A DNA stretch of 64,000 nucleotides from CAZEDU01 sp964511185 (GTDB taxonomy: Bacteria; Myxococcota; Myxococcia; Myxococcales; Myxococcaceae), in assembly GCA_964511185.1 (NCBI GenBank), contig CAZEDU010000002.1, positions 1 to 64,000 on the forward strand, in the 5' to 3' direction. Positions 52,290-61,693 of this stretch are shown here, in pieces. Positions within the stretch are counted from its first letter, which is position 1. Each line of letters opens with the position of its first letter. The position numbers and the translations under genes were made by a program. The notes under the pieces are model-generated. The model did not search any database and had not been told where the DNA came from. It worked only from the letters and a program-made list of their open reading frames with translations.

Positions 52290-54371
52290 GTGACCAGACG
52301 GGCCGGGACGATCATGGTGGCGCTCTGGGCGATCGCGCTCTCGCAAGAGGCGGTCGCCCAGGAGTGCCGGTCGTGCTGGACCGAGCGCTGTCCGGCGCTG
52401 GCGAGGTACTACCCGAGCTGCTCGGCGGCGGCGCTGGTCCCCCCGCCGTCGGACCGGTGCTCGAGCGCCGCGCGATGCGAGGAGCGCTGCCAAGCCGGCT
52501 CCGCGCAGGCCTGCACCCGGCTGGGGGGATTCCTCGAAGCCGGTCAGGCGGGGGCACCCAAGGACCTCCCGCGCGCGCTCGCCGAGTACCGCCGAGGTTG
52601 CGAAGGGAACGACGCGGCGGCCTGCGCGCGTGCGGGGGCGATGCTCCGCGAGGGCCTGGGCGCGCCGCGCGACGCGAGCGCGAGCGAGCCGTGGCTCAAC
52701 AAAGCATGCGACCTGGGCCACGCCGATGGCTGTCAGGACTTAGGCCTCCTGCTCGAGCGTGGCGAGGCGGGCAAGGTCGAGCTGGCCCGCGCCGCGGCCT
52801 CGTATCACCGCGGCTGCGAGGCGGGCGCGGCGGAGGCCTGCGGCCTCGAAGGGCGCATGTACCTGTGGGGCTCAGGGGTGGCGGCCGCGCCGGAGAAGGC
52901 GGCGCAGTTCTTCGCCCGCGCGTGCGACGGCAAGCACCGCCCTTCGTGCGGCATGCTGGCGCTCCTCCAGACGCGCGGCTGGGGCGTGCCGGCCGACGCG
53001 AAGCGCGCGCAGGCGCTGGCCGCGCGCGCTGGCGCCGCCGAGCCCCTGTGGGCGCCGCCCGTGCCTCCCACCGGCGCGGCCACGCTCATCGTCGAGACCC
53101 TGCCGCCGGGCGCGAGCGTCCTCATCGACGGCATGCGCGTCGGCGTGACCCCGCTCACCGCGCGCGTGCCCCCGGGAGAGCGCACCGTCGAGCTTCGGTT
53201 CGACCAGCGCGCGCCGCGGGTCCACACCTTGACGCTGGCGCCCAACGTCGCCCAGACGCTGCGGGAGTCGCTGCCGGCCACCTTGCGGATCGAGACGCGC
53301 CCCAGCGGCGCCGCGCTCACCCTCGACGGACGCGAGGTGGGCAAGAGCCCGTACACCGCGACGCTGACGCGCGGAGATCACACCGTGGTGGCGCGGCTTG
53401 CGCCCTACGCCCCCGTGCAGCGGACGTTCCGCGTGCTCGAGGGGGAGACGCGCGTCGAGACGCTGACCTTGATGCTGGAGCCCGCGCGGCTCGAGGTCGA
53501 CTCCTCGCCGCCAGGGGCCGCGGTGCTCCTCGACGGCAAGGAGGTGGGCCGCACGCCGTTCGCGCAGGACGTGGACGCTGGGCAGCACACGCTCGCGCTC
53601 CGGTTGGAGGGCCACGAGCCGGTGACGCGCCCGATCCGGCTGGCCCGCGGCGAGCTGGCGCGTCACACCTTCACGTTCGAGATGACGCGGCGCCGGCTGT
53701 CCATCGAGTCGACCCCGCCTGGCGCCACGGTGCGCATCGACTCGGAGGTGAAGGGGGTCACCCCTTGGTCCGACCTGGTGCCGCTCGGCCCGAGGACGCT
53801 CGAGGTCTTCCTCGCAGGCCACGCGGGCCACGCGGAGACGCTCACCATTTCGGCGGCGGACCAGGGCGTGTCGCGCAAGCTGTCCTTGGCGCCCAGCCCG
53901 GTGACACTCAAGGTGGTGAGCGCGCCTCCCGGCGCCGACGTGCTGCTCGACGGCAAGAAGGTGGGCGTCACGCCGTTCGAGAGCGGCCTGACCGTGGGCA
54001 CCCACCGGCTCGCGGTGGCATTGCCCGGGTACGAGCCTCCGCCGGAGACCGGCTTCCTCGCCGAGGCCGGACAGACCATCGAGCGCACCTTCGTGCTCAC
54101 CCCTAGGTTGGTGGCGGTCACCATCGAGACCGCTCCGAGCGGCGCGGAGCTCGTCGTCGACGGCAAGCCGCGCGGTCCATCCCCGGCGGTGGTGGCGCTC
54201 CTGCCTGGCGTTCACCGCGTGCAGGCGCGGCTCGATGGCTACCCCGCGCGGGAGCAGCCGTTCACCCTCGCGCCGGGGGCGTCCACCACGTGGCGGCTGA
54301 CGCTCGACCCGTCCGTGCCCTCGGAAGCACTGGAGAATTCGCCACTTCCTCCGCCCGCGGCGCAACCTTAG
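52290..54371 (+). CDS. Secreted Sel1-repeat protein with six PEGA domains
   Basis: A 693-residue exported protein. The GTG at 52290 gives a good signal peptide (TRR, then AGTIMVALWAIALS, cut at AVAQ). A Cys-rich segment is followed by Sel1-like repeats (about 60-250; ACTRLGGFLEAGQAG, GCQDLGLLLERGEAG). The remaining 430 residues are six PEGA modules, each with S/P-PGA-V-x-DG-x-x-VG-x-(T/S)P, near residues 255, 330, 405, 470, 545 and 615. Sel1 repeats bind proteins and PEGA is thought to bind surface material, so a surface scaffold is likely. The next gene starts 15 bases after the stop. Confidence 0.87.
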   Translation: MTRRAGTIMVALWAIALSQEAVAQECRSCWTERCPALARYYPSCSAAALVPPPSDRCSSAARCEERCQAGSAQACTRLGGFLEAGQAGAPKDLPRALAEYRRGCEGNDAAACARAGAMLREGLGAPRDASASEPWLNKACDLGHADGCQDLGLLLERGEAGKVELARAAASYHRGCEAGAAEACGLEGRMYLWGSGVAAAPEKAAQFFARACDGKHRPSCGMLALLQTRGWGVPADAKRAQALAARAGAAEPLWAPPVPPTGAATLIVETLPPGASVLIDGMRVGVTPLTARVPPGERTVELRFDQRAPRVHTLTLAPNVAQTLRESLPATLRIETRPSGAALTLDGREVGKSPYTATLTRGDHTVVARLAPYAPVQRTFRVLEGETRVETLTLMLEPARLEVDSSPPGAAVLLDGKEVGRTPFAQDVDAGQHTLALRLEGHEPVTRPIRLARGELARHTFTFEMTRRRLSIESTPPGATVRIDSEVKGVTPWSDLVPLGPRTLEVFLAGHAGHAETLTISAADQGVSRKLSLAPSPVTLKVVSAPPGADVLLDGKKVGVTPFESGLTVGTHRLAVALPGYEPPPETGFLAEAGQTIERTFVLTPRLVAVTIETAPSGAELVVDGKPRGPSPAVVALLPGVHRVQARLDGYPAREQPFTLAPGASTTWRLTLDPSVPSEALENSPLPPPAAQP

Positions 54372-54385
54372 GTAAAATCGCCGCC

Positions 54386-55087
54386 ATGCTCCTTCTCCGA
54401 CGAGCACTCGGGCTGTTCCCGGTCGCCGCGCTCCTGCTGGGCATCGCGGGCCTCAACGCGTTCGTCACCGAGCCGACCTTCTCGAGCCTGCTGCTCTTCC
54501 TCGCCGCGGTCTACGGCGTGCCGGTCGCCGTGTTCCGGACGCTCGAGGCGTGGGTCCCGCTGCGCGGTCGGGTGGGCTCGGCCGCCGAGCCGGAGCCGTT
54601 CGCGCACTGGGCGGCGCAGAAGACGCAGGCGCTCTTCAACGCGGTCCCGCTCCTCGAGGCGTTGATGCGGCTGTGGCCCGGCCTGTACAGCGCCTGGCTG
54701 CGCGCGTGGGGCAGCCACGTCGGGGCGCGGGTGCGCTGGCCGTTGTGGCTCAAGGTGTCCGACCGCAGCCTGCTCGACGTCGGCGACGACGTGGTGGTCG
54801 AGTCGAGCGTCGAGCTCATCGCGCACGAGTGGGTGAGCCGCAACGGCGTCGACGTGGTGGAGATCAAACGCATCGCTTTGAGGTCGCACGCGCGCATCGG
54901 CGCGCAGGTCCTCATCGGCGCGGGCGTCACGGTGGGCGAGGGCGCCCGCATCGGCGCCGGCGCTCAGCTCGGCAACGGCGTCAGCATCGACGCCCACGGC
55001 GCGGTGAGCCCGGGGGCAGTGGTGATGGCCGCGCCCATCGTCGAAGGTCCCACGTCCGTCACCGAGTCGACGGAGTTACCCCAGTAG
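54386..55087 (+). CDS. Membrane-anchored left-handed beta-helix (hexapeptide) protein
   Basis: A 233-residue protein. Two hydrophobic helices lie at about 5-28 and 32-55. From residue 150 the sequence has hexapeptide repeats (IGAQVLIGAGVTVGEGARIG, then AGAQLGNGVSIDAHG) typical of left-handed beta-helix acyltransferases. Only a few rungs are present and no catalytic His is obvious, so enzyme activity is uncertain. The ATG at 54386 follows the Sel1/PEGA stop by 15 bases, so both are likely one operon. Confidence 0.75.
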   Translation: MLLLRRALGLFPVAALLLGIAGLNAFVTEPTFSSLLLFLAAVYGVPVAVFRTLEAWVPLRGRVGSAAEPEPFAHWAAQKTQALFNAVPLLEALMRLWPGLYSAWLRAWGSHVGARVRWPLWLKVSDRSLLDVGDDVVVESSVELIAHEWVSRNGVDVVEIKRIALRSHARIGAQVLIGAGVTVGEGARIGAGAQLGNGVSIDAHGAVSPGAVVMAAPIVEGPTSVTESTELPQ

Positions 55088-55092
55088 GCCCC

Positions 55093-55314
55093 ATGAGCTC
55101 CATCACCAAACCCCCCGCCGCTCCCCCTCCCGCCCCGCCGCGCCGGCCCGACATCGAGCACCATTTGAAGGAATGGACGTCGGGGACGCGCGGCGGCGGA
55201 AAGCTGCCCGCCGACTTCGGCTGGAGCACCAACCCGAAGCAGTGGCAGGAAGAGAACGGCGCCAACCTCCCCAAGGGCGCCGTGCGAGAGGCGGTCGAGC
55301 CGAAGCTGCCCTGA
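55093..55314 (+). CDS. Small Pro-rich hypothetical protein, 73 residues
   Basis: A short protein starting 5 bases after the previous stop. The first 20 residues are Pro/Ala-rich; the rest is polar (LPADFGWSTNPKQWQEENG). There is no signal peptide or membrane helix. It may be a small adaptor coupled to the beta-helix protein. Coding is supported by tight spacing and regular codon use, not by homology. Confidence 0.55.
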   Translation: MSSITKPPAAPPPAPPRRPDIEHHLKEWTSGTRGGGKLPADFGWSTNPKQWQEENGANLPKGAVREAVEPKLP

Positions 55315-55339
55315 GGACAGCCTCGGCTCCTCAAGCTCG

Positions 55340-56710
55340 CTACAGCCCGCCGACGCAGCCGAGCTCGATGTCGAGCGTGTGCGCCAGCCCGGACTTGAGC
55401 GTCGCGCACGAGGCGCCCTCGAGCAGGATCTCCGAGAAGGTCGTGTCGGTGTAGCGCCAACCATCGGCCGAGCCGGCGGTGACCGGCGCCCCGTTGAGCT
55501 TCACCACCACCTTGTCCGGCTCCCTGGGCGCGCGCATCAGCTTGAAGCTGCAGCTGGCGATGGTGACGATCTCGTTGAGCGCGGTCTGCAGCTCGGCCGC
55601 GTCCTGCGCGGTGTAATAGGCGGTGGGGCCCGACCGTGGCCGGCCGCCCGCTACCGCGAGCTGCTGCAGCGCGGGGTTCGAGGCGCTGCTGATGCCGAGC
55701 ACGAAGGTGTCGACGCCGGCGAGCTGCAGCGCCATCACCCGCGCCACCGAGTTGGTGACCGCGTTGACCTCGCAGTTCGGCACGCCGTCGGTCGCGAGGA
55801 CGATGAAGCGGCGCAGCGGGCTCGGCAGCGAGGCGAGCGTGGTCTCCACCACCGAGAGCGCCTGCGAGGTCGGCGTGTTCCCCGCGGGGCTGAGCACGTT
55901 CAAGGTCGCGGAGATGATGCCCGAGTTGCCGCCGCCGATCGGCACGTCGAAGAACGTCTTCACCCCGCAGATGTCTTGCTGGCCGGCCGGGTAGGTGAAG
56001 AGCCCCATGTTGAGCCGGCCGTCGAGGCCGGGGAGCACGGCGCCGAACGCCTGCGTGAGGGCGCTCCACTGCGTGGTGCTGCCGCTCATCCGCGTCGACA
56101 TGCTGGCCGAGCGGTCCACCACGAAGAGCACGTCCGCGGGCGTGGTGGTGATCGACTCGTGCTGCGACAACGGCTGGCAGGTCTGGCACGCGTTGGTGCC
56201 GCCGTTGGTCGCGCAGATGAGGCGCTCCTGCGCCGAGTAGGTGACCCCTTTCTTCGGATCGAACTGGGCGATGGCGGGGCCGAACACGAAGTCGACCTGG
56301 AAGTAGCAGGGCGGTACCTGGACCTTCAGCGTGTGCACGCCGGGGCCGAAGGTGCCGCTGTCGGCTTGGTGGATCTTCTGCTGGTGGGCGTTGGCGTTGG
56401 TGAACTTGGCCTCGGGCGCGGTGTACGACACGAGCGTCATCTCGCGCGCGGGGCACTTGGCGGGCACCTTGAACTCGACCTCGACGGTGTCGCCCTGCTT
56501 CACGCTCCCGTGCAGCTTCGCCACCGACTTGCCGTTCACCTTCCAGCGGACTTGCGTCACGCACTTGGCGAGCGAGGACGACAGCTCGCTCTCCGCCGTC
56601 TCTACCGCGCTCGAGTCGTTCGAGGGGTCGGACACGGCCTCGTCTTCGGTCGGTGCACAGCCAAGCCAGAGCGTCGTGAGAACCGCGGCCACCAGGCGCT
56701 TCGCCGTCAT
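55340..56710 (-). CDS. Lipoprotein with von Willebrand factor A domain
   Basis: A 456-residue exported lipoprotein (lipobox WLGC, Cys18). An N-terminal beta-rich part (45-180) has paired Cys. The vWA domain (about 190-390) has the metal site DRSAS with Asp199, Ser201 and Ser203, and the second acidic loop VLATDGVPNC. It should bind a divalent metal and a protein ligand. A Cys-stabilised C-terminal region follows. Surface adhesion or assembly is a likely role; the partner is unknown. Confidence 0.87.
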   Translation of the reverse strand: MTAKRLVAAVLTTLWLGCAPTEDEAVSDPSNDSSAVETAESELSSSLAKCVTQVRWKVNGKSVAKLHGSVKQGDTVEVEFKVPAKCPAREMTLVSYTAPEAKFTNANAHQQKIHQADSGTFGPGVHTLKVQVPPCYFQVDFVFGPAIAQFDPKKGVTYSAQERLICATNGGTNACQTCQPLSQHESITTTPADVLFVVDRSASMSTRMSGSTTQWSALTQAFGAVLPGLDGRLNMGLFTYPAGQQDICGVKTFFDVPIGGGNSGIISATLNVLSPAGNTPTSQALSVVETTLASLPSPLRRFIVLATDGVPNCEVNAVTNSVARVMALQLAGVDTFVLGISSASNPALQQLAVAGGRPRSGPTAYYTAQDAAELQTALNEIVTIASCSFKLMRAPREPDKVVVKLNGAPVTAGSADGWRYTDTTFSEILLEGASCATLKSGLAHTLDIELGCVGGL

Positions 56711-56797
56711 GTTTGTCCCCGTTTCGTGTGTGACGTCGGGGCATCTACCCCGGGTGAAGTCCCCGGGGGAAAAACTTTCGGCGATTTTCGGTGGGAC

Positions 56798-57802
56798 CTA
56801 TTCCAGGTTCGACACGAAGACCTGGCTGCCGCTGGCGGAGTAGAGCGAGCGGCCCGACAGGGTGAGCCGCCGGACCTCGGCGTTGGGCAGGCCGGCGCTG
56901 CCGTCGCGCCAGTGGAGCCCGCCGTCGTCGGAGATCTTCACCTCGCCCTTGAGCCCGGCGAACGACCGCGCGCTGGTGACGAAGTAGCTCACCGCCTCCA
57001 TCGTCCCGAGCGGGGAGAACGTCGCGCCGTAGTCGTCCGAGCGGTGCGCGCCTTTCCCTTCCAGGGTGACGAGCGCGAAGCGGCCGCCCGCGTGCAGCGC
57101 CTGCACCGGGCCTTCGAGGAGCCCGCCGTACCAGCTCTGCCCGCCGTCGTCGGAGAAGTAGAGCCCGTCGAACGCGTCGACGCCGGTGGCGAACACCCGC
57201 TGCGCTTCGGGCGCGGCGCACAGCGTCCGGACGCGTTGGGCGAAGAGCGCGCCGCCGACCTGCGGGTTCGACCGCCGCGTCCAGCGCTCGCCTCGGTCGG
57301 CCGAGGCGTACAGGCCCGCCGCGCTCGCCTCGCCGGCGAACGCGACCCAGACCTCACTGCCTTTCTTCACCAGCGCCGAGGCCGGCAGCGACGGAGCGGA
57401 GACGAGCCGCGCCCACTGGCCGGTCTTCAGGTCCATGCGGTAGACGCCGCCGGTGCCCGCCGCCCAGTTCGCCGCGGTGGCGTACAGGCCGACGTCGGCG
57501 CCGGCGATCTGCTCCACCGCCTCGCCCGCTTCGAGCGGCACCGCCACGGGCTGCCAGGTGAGCAGATCGACGTCGAAGGTGAACAGCCGGCCTTGCACGA
57601 TGGCGTACATCTCGCCGCCGACCTGCGTCAGACCTTGAATGTCTTGGTTCGGCGGAAGCCCGGCGGTGCGCTCTTCCCACGGGCTCAGACGGAACACGTG
57701 CGGCGGCGCCGCGCCGTCCTCGGGCTCGAGCGCCCAGGGCGCTTCGCCGTTGCAGCCGGCGAGCAGGAGCAGCGCGCTGAAGAGGAGGGAGCGGGGAGAC
57801 AT
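56798..57802 (-). CDS. Lipoprotein with beta-propeller (BNR/sialidase-like repeats)
   Basis: A 334-residue lipoprotein (lipobox LAGC, Cys17). The mature part is made of repeated beta blades with Asp-box-like turns (SADRGERW, SDDGGQSWYG, SDDYGATF, SDDGGLHWRDG), the pattern of BNR/Ycf48-type propellers. No catalytic residues of sialidases are seen, so it is probably a binding protein. It lies between the vWA lipoprotein and the PEGA membrane protein on the same strand. Confidence 0.8.
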   Translation of the reverse strand: MSPRSLLFSALLLLAGCNGEAPWALEPEDGAAPPHVFRLSPWEERTAGLPPNQDIQGLTQVGGEMYAIVQGRLFTFDVDLLTWQPVAVPLEAGEAVEQIAGADVGLYATAANWAAGTGGVYRMDLKTGQWARLVSAPSLPASALVKKGSEVWVAFAGEASAAGLYASADRGERWTRRSNPQVGGALFAQRVRTLCAAPEAQRVFATGVDAFDGLYFSDDGGQSWYGGLLEGPVQALHAGGRFALVTLEGKGAHRSDDYGATFSPLGTMEAVSYFVTSARSFAGLKGEVKISDDGGLHWRDGSAGLPNAEVRRLTLSGRSLYSASGSQVFVSNLE

Positions 57803-57853
57803 CTCCCAGGATTGTCGGGTGGTTGAGATGGATTGTTGCGCCGGTCGGTTGCT

Positions 57854-59011
57854 TCAGAACCGCGCGGCCAGCACCCAGCCCGCGGCCCCCGGCTCCAAGC
57901 GGACGCCCGCAATCAAGTCCGCGTAGCGATTAGGGTCTTCCCCCGAAAGCCACAGGTACATCGCCACCCCGGTCGCCGCGATGCCCGCGCCCACCAGGCT
58001 CGCGGTGACGATCTCCTGCGTCGCGATGCGCGACTGAATCTCGCTCGCCTCTTGCTGGCACTGCCCAGGCGACGCGCCGCACGTCTCGTAGGCGGACTGA
58101 AACAGCGGATCCTGCACGCGGCTCGCGGGCCTCACGTCCCGTAGGAGCGTCCCGTTGAGCGCGTACTGCCGCGGCAGGAACTCGTTCTGGTACGCCGGCT
58201 CGGTCGCGAGCCGGTCGAGGAGCAGCCCGCTGGCGATCGCCGCCACCGCGAAGCCGCCCGCGATGTACGCCCCGGTTCGCAGCCGGCCATGCCGCAGCTT
58301 GTAGGCCTCGGCGTAGTCGGGGGAGGGGAGCAGCATCAGCTCGGCCTCGGTCACCTGGTCGGGGACGATGGTGACCGTGCGGCTCTGCGCGATGAAGCCG
58401 TCCTTGCGCACCTGGAGCCGGTGGCTGCCGCGCGCGAGCTTGATCGGCGCCTGCTGGGGCGTCGACGCCACGAGCACGTCGTCCACGACGATCTCCGCGC
58501 CCTCCTCCTTGCAGCGCACCAGAAGCGAGCCTTGCTGCGCGGCGAGCAGCGGGCTCACCAGCTCCTGCGCGAGCGAGGGGATCTGCAGCGCCATCTCGCC
58601 GAGCTTCACCGGCCCCAGCGTCTTCTGCGACAGCACCTGCTGCGCGCTGGTGTCGAGCAGCTTCATCTCCACGGTCAGCGCGCCGGCGACGCTCACCACG
58701 GTGCCGGACACCACGTGCCGCGTCCCCAGCACGCGCGAGACGTCCGAGAGCACCGTGTTCTCGCCCGCCACGCCCATGATCTGCCGGCTCCGCTCGATGG
58801 CGAGCAGCTGCCGGACCTCGTCCGCCCCCAGCACTTGAAACACGTCGAGCGCGCGCAAGCCTCGAATGGCGCCCCGGGTGGCGGCCTCCACCTGCAGCGC
58901 CGGCACGCCTTTGCCTTCGAAGTCGAGCACCACCAGCGCGGGCCGCGCCTCGTCGGACATCGACGGCGCAGCGCCCCACAACGCGAGAACCACGGCAGCC
59001 CAATGCGTCAC
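57854..59011 (-). CDS. Exported PEGA-domain membrane protein with TolB-N-like start
   Basis: A 385-residue protein. The GTG at 59011 has GGGAGGG 4-5 bases upstream. After a signal peptide, residues 25-150 resemble the TolB-N/CsgG-like fold (ALVVLDFEGKGVPALQVEAA, VRQLLAIERSRQIMG). A PEGA module (about 165-235) and two hydrophobic helices (about 245-270 and 340-360) follow. It is divergent from the gapped lipoprotein gene (72 bases). It may sense or report on surface assembly; function unknown. Confidence 0.75.
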   Translation of the reverse strand: MTHWAAVVLALWGAAPSMSDEARPALVVLDFEGKGVPALQVEAATRGAIRGLRALDVFQVLGADEVRQLLAIERSRQIMGVAGENTVLSDVSRVLGTRHVVSGTVVSVAGALTVEMKLLDTSAQQVLSQKTLGPVKLGEMALQIPSLAQELVSPLLAAQQGSLLVRCKEEGAEIVVDDVLVASTPQQAPIKLARGSHRLQVRKDGFIAQSRTVTIVPDQVTEAELMLLPSPDYAEAYKLRHGRLRTGAYIAGGFAVAAIASGLLLDRLATEPAYQNEFLPRQYALNGTLLRDVRPASRVQDPLFQSAYETCGASPGQCQQEASEIQSRIATQEIVTASLVGAGIAATGVAMYLWLSGEDPNRYADLIAGVRLEPGAAGWVLAARF

Positions 59012-59083
59012 AGCGCCCTCCCGACAATGCTCCCGTCGAACTCTACATGACGCTTCCGTTCGGCCAGAGTAGGTTCTGTTCTC

Positions 59084-60953
59084 GTGCATCGCCTCACACG
59101 CTCGGCCCTGCTCTCGCTTCTCCTTCTGTCGTGCCGAAACGTCGCGCTGCCCGACAGCGACGGAGGCTCGGCCACCAGCGGCCCGACGGTCGCCTTCCTC
59201 GCGCCCCAGCCCGGCCAGACCGTGCCGCTGCGCACCTTGGTCCGCCTCGAAGCCGAGGACTCGAACGGCGTTCGGCTGGTGACGCTGGCCTGCGGCGCCA
59301 CCCCGCTCCACACCTGGGTGGCCGCCCCCTTCGAAGCCGAGGTCAGCCTCTCGGGTTGCCTCACCAGCGGCGACGGTGGCTCGACCCAGGTCAACCTCAT
59401 CGCCGAAGGCGTCGACAGCCTCGGCAACCGCGGCNNNNNNNNNNGACCCCGACGCGGCCGGCCTGTCCACCACGCTCCCCGAGCGGGTGCTGCCGGGCAG
59501 CGCCTTCACCTTCGAGATCTTCAGCGATCGGCCGCTCCTCGCCGCGCCCGACGTGCGCATCGACACCATCCCCGCGGTGGTGAAGGAAGTCGCCGGCTCG
59601 GGCGCGCGCCACTTCGAGGCGACCTTCGGGCCCACCCCGAACGTGGGCATCGACCGCTGGAGCGGCGATGGCGGCAGCGCCCCGTTCTCGGTCTACGAAG
59701 AGGTGCAGCGGCCTCTGCCGGTCACCATCGAGGCGATCGCCGACAACGGCAACCAGACCCGCCTCAACCTGACGACCTGGGTCTCGCGTGTGCTGTGGGA
59801 GCGCACCGTGCCGGGCGGGCTGGTGGTCGACGGCTTCGACAGGCCTGCACCGGTGGGCGCCGCCGGCGGCGTCGCGGTGCCGGCCCCGGTCGATCAGAGC
59901 GGCATCAGCTGGATTCCCATCTTCCTCACGCGCGTGGGCGGCCAGTTCGGCACGCTCGCCGACGAGGTGTGGGACGGCGGCGTCCAGGCGCGCGGCTTCA
60001 CCCGCGATGGCCGCACGCTCTTGCAGAACGGGACCCGCGTCCTGCTCGCCGACTTCGGCGGCGCCAAGGCGACGCCCGTCGCGCCGGTGTTCCGCACCAC
60101 GCTGCCTTACGGAAAGACGTACCAGGTGGGCGACGCGCTGTGCGAGCACGCCTTCGACGCGCCTAGCGACGGCGGCTCGCCGTGCCGCTTGGCGATCAAC
60201 TGCGTCTACCCCGACGGCGGCACGTCGCAGGCCTCGCCGCCGTTCCCCGCCAGCACCGGTAACCTGATCGACACGGTGGCGACCAGCGGCAACGTGCAGA
60301 TCGCGGTGGGCAACGGCCTCATCGCGCAGTGCTGCGGCGCCACCGGCATCAACTGCCCCGAGCGCATCGCCATCGGCACGCCGCCCGCGATGAGCTTCGT
60401 CGCCGCGCCCTACGGGACGCGCACGGGTCTCTCGAGCATCCTCCCGGTCGGCGACGGCTCGTTCATCCTCACCTTCGACGACCAGCAGCCCAAGGGCGTG
60501 CGGATGAACGCGCAAGGCGCGGTGGTGGCGAACTACTTCGGCACCTCCTTGAACGCGGCCGACCAGATGCTGGCCGCGCTGCCCGACGCGTCGGTGCTCA
60601 TCCTCCGCCCCGGCCAACCCACCACCAAGCTGCAGCGCTGGACCGCGGCCTCGGGCGTCACCGTNNNNNNNNNNCAGCTGCCGGGCTTCTGGCAGCACGA
60701 CCGCAACGTCGACTTGGCGGTGCCCAACAACGTGGTCATCAACCGGGCGAACCAGGCGATGGCGGTGCTCTTGGTACCGGGCGGCGGCGGCTCGGTCCGC
60801 GCGGTGGCGCTGTTCGACGCCCACCACGCGCTGCGCTGGGTCTACCGCTACCCGTACCCGACGCACGAGCTCTCGCTGGTCGCGGACGAGCCGGGCAGCC
60901 CGCTCTACCTCGTCGACACCCAGAACCAGGTGGCCACGGCGCTCAGCTGGTGA
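59084..60953 (+). CDS. Large lipoprotein, interrupted by two assembly gaps
   Basis: An exported lipoprotein (lipobox LLSC, Cys17; GTG start at 59084) of about 620 residues. The N-terminal 115 residues look like an Ig-like domain (GPTVAFLAPQPGQTVPLRT). After the first gap (59435-59444) the frame changes; the second gap (60665-60674) keeps frame. The rest holds short beta repeats, Cys pairs (CRLAINC, CCGATGINC) and a late propeller-like part (GDGSFILTFDDQQPKGVRM). No enzyme motif was recognised. The stop at 60953 overlaps the convergent esterase gene by 11 bases. Confidence 0.75.
59435..59444. other. Assembly gap (10 N), frame-breaking
   Basis: Ten N inside the lipoprotein gene. The frame before and after differs; the missing length should be a multiple of 3, not 10. 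Confidence 0.95.
60665..60674. other. Assembly gap (10 N), frame-keeping
   Basis: Ten N inside the same lipoprotein gene. The frame is the same on both sides, which a 10-base or any 1-modulo-3 gap would allow. Confidence 0.95.
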
Positions 60954-61668
60954 GCCGCGCGGTCAGGAACGCGAGCAGCCGCGAGAAGCCCTCGGGGCCG
61001 ATGGTGTGGCCTCCGTCGAACGACACGAACTCGACCTCGAGGCCGGCCTGGGTGAGCAGCGCGTTCAGCGCCTCGGCGCCGGAGTAGGGAAGAATCGGGT
61101 CGCCGCGCCCGTGCGTCTGCAGCGTGGGCAGGCCCGCCCGCTTGGGCGCCCGCTGGGACCACTCGGTCCGCGAGAGGAGCGTGCCGGACAGAATCGCCAA
61201 GCCCGCCGGCGCCTCCTCGAGCCGGAGCGTGACGTCGGTGGCGAGCATCGCGCCCTGCGAGAAGCCGCCCAGCACGACGCGCGACAACGGCAGCTGGGTC
61301 TGCCGCGCCACCACGTCCAACGCGGCGAGCAGCATCTTGCGCGCCTGGGGAAGCCCGTCGGGGGTCTCTTCCTGCATCGCCTGAAGGGCGCTCGGGTCAC
61401 CCGTCTGGAGCGCCGCCCAGCGCGCCATCGAGAGCGGCCACCACGCGCGGCCGCCGAAGTCGTCGAGCTGCAGCGGCGCCTCGGGAAAGACGAACCGCAC
61501 CTCGTTCAAGCGGCCGTCGCGGGCGGTGAGCTCGGGCGCGAGCGGCACCAGGTCGTCGCCCGGCGCGCCGTAGCCGTGGCACAAGAGCACGGCGAGCTTG
61601 GGCGGCGCGTCGCTCGCCTGTAGAACGCGGCAGTCCAGCGGGCCGAGCTTGGTTCGCAGGTTCACCAT
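60943..61668 (-). CDS. Phospholipase/carboxylesterase family alpha/beta hydrolase
   Basis: A 241-residue esterase of the Abhydrolase_2 group. The nucleophile elbow GGFSQG gives Ser137, Asp190 lies in GRGDPILPY and His221 in FDGGHTIG; LLCHGYGAPGDDL forms the oxyanion region. The length is normal. There is no signal peptide. Such enzymes split short-chain esters or lysophospholipids. The ATG at 61668 has TGAGG four bases upstream. Confidence 0.92.
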   Translation of the reverse strand: MVNLRTKLGPLDCRVLQASDAPPKLAVLLCHGYGAPGDDLVPLAPELTARDGRLNEVRFVFPEAPLQLDDFGGRAWWPLSMARWAALQTGDPSALQAMQEETPDGLPQARKMLLAALDVVARQTQLPLSRVVLGGFSQGAMLATDVTLRLEEAPAGLAILSGTLLSRTEWSQRAPKRAGLPTLQTHGRGDPILPYSGAEALNALLTQAGLEVEFVSFDGGHTIGPEGFSRLLAFLTARLTS

Positions 61669-61680
61669 TCGCCTCAGGTC

Positions 61681-61693
61681 TATACTCGAACCG
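61681..61693 (+). promoter_or_regulatory. Candidate leaderless promoter (-10 tatact) for the CarD-like gene
   Basis: tatact at 61681-61686 matches the bacterial -10 consensus in 5 of 6 bases. The expected start of transcription, seven bases on, is 61693, which is the G of the GTG start codon. No ribosome site lies upstream. This fits a leaderless transcript. No convincing -35 box was found, so the call is tentative. Confidence 0.4.
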
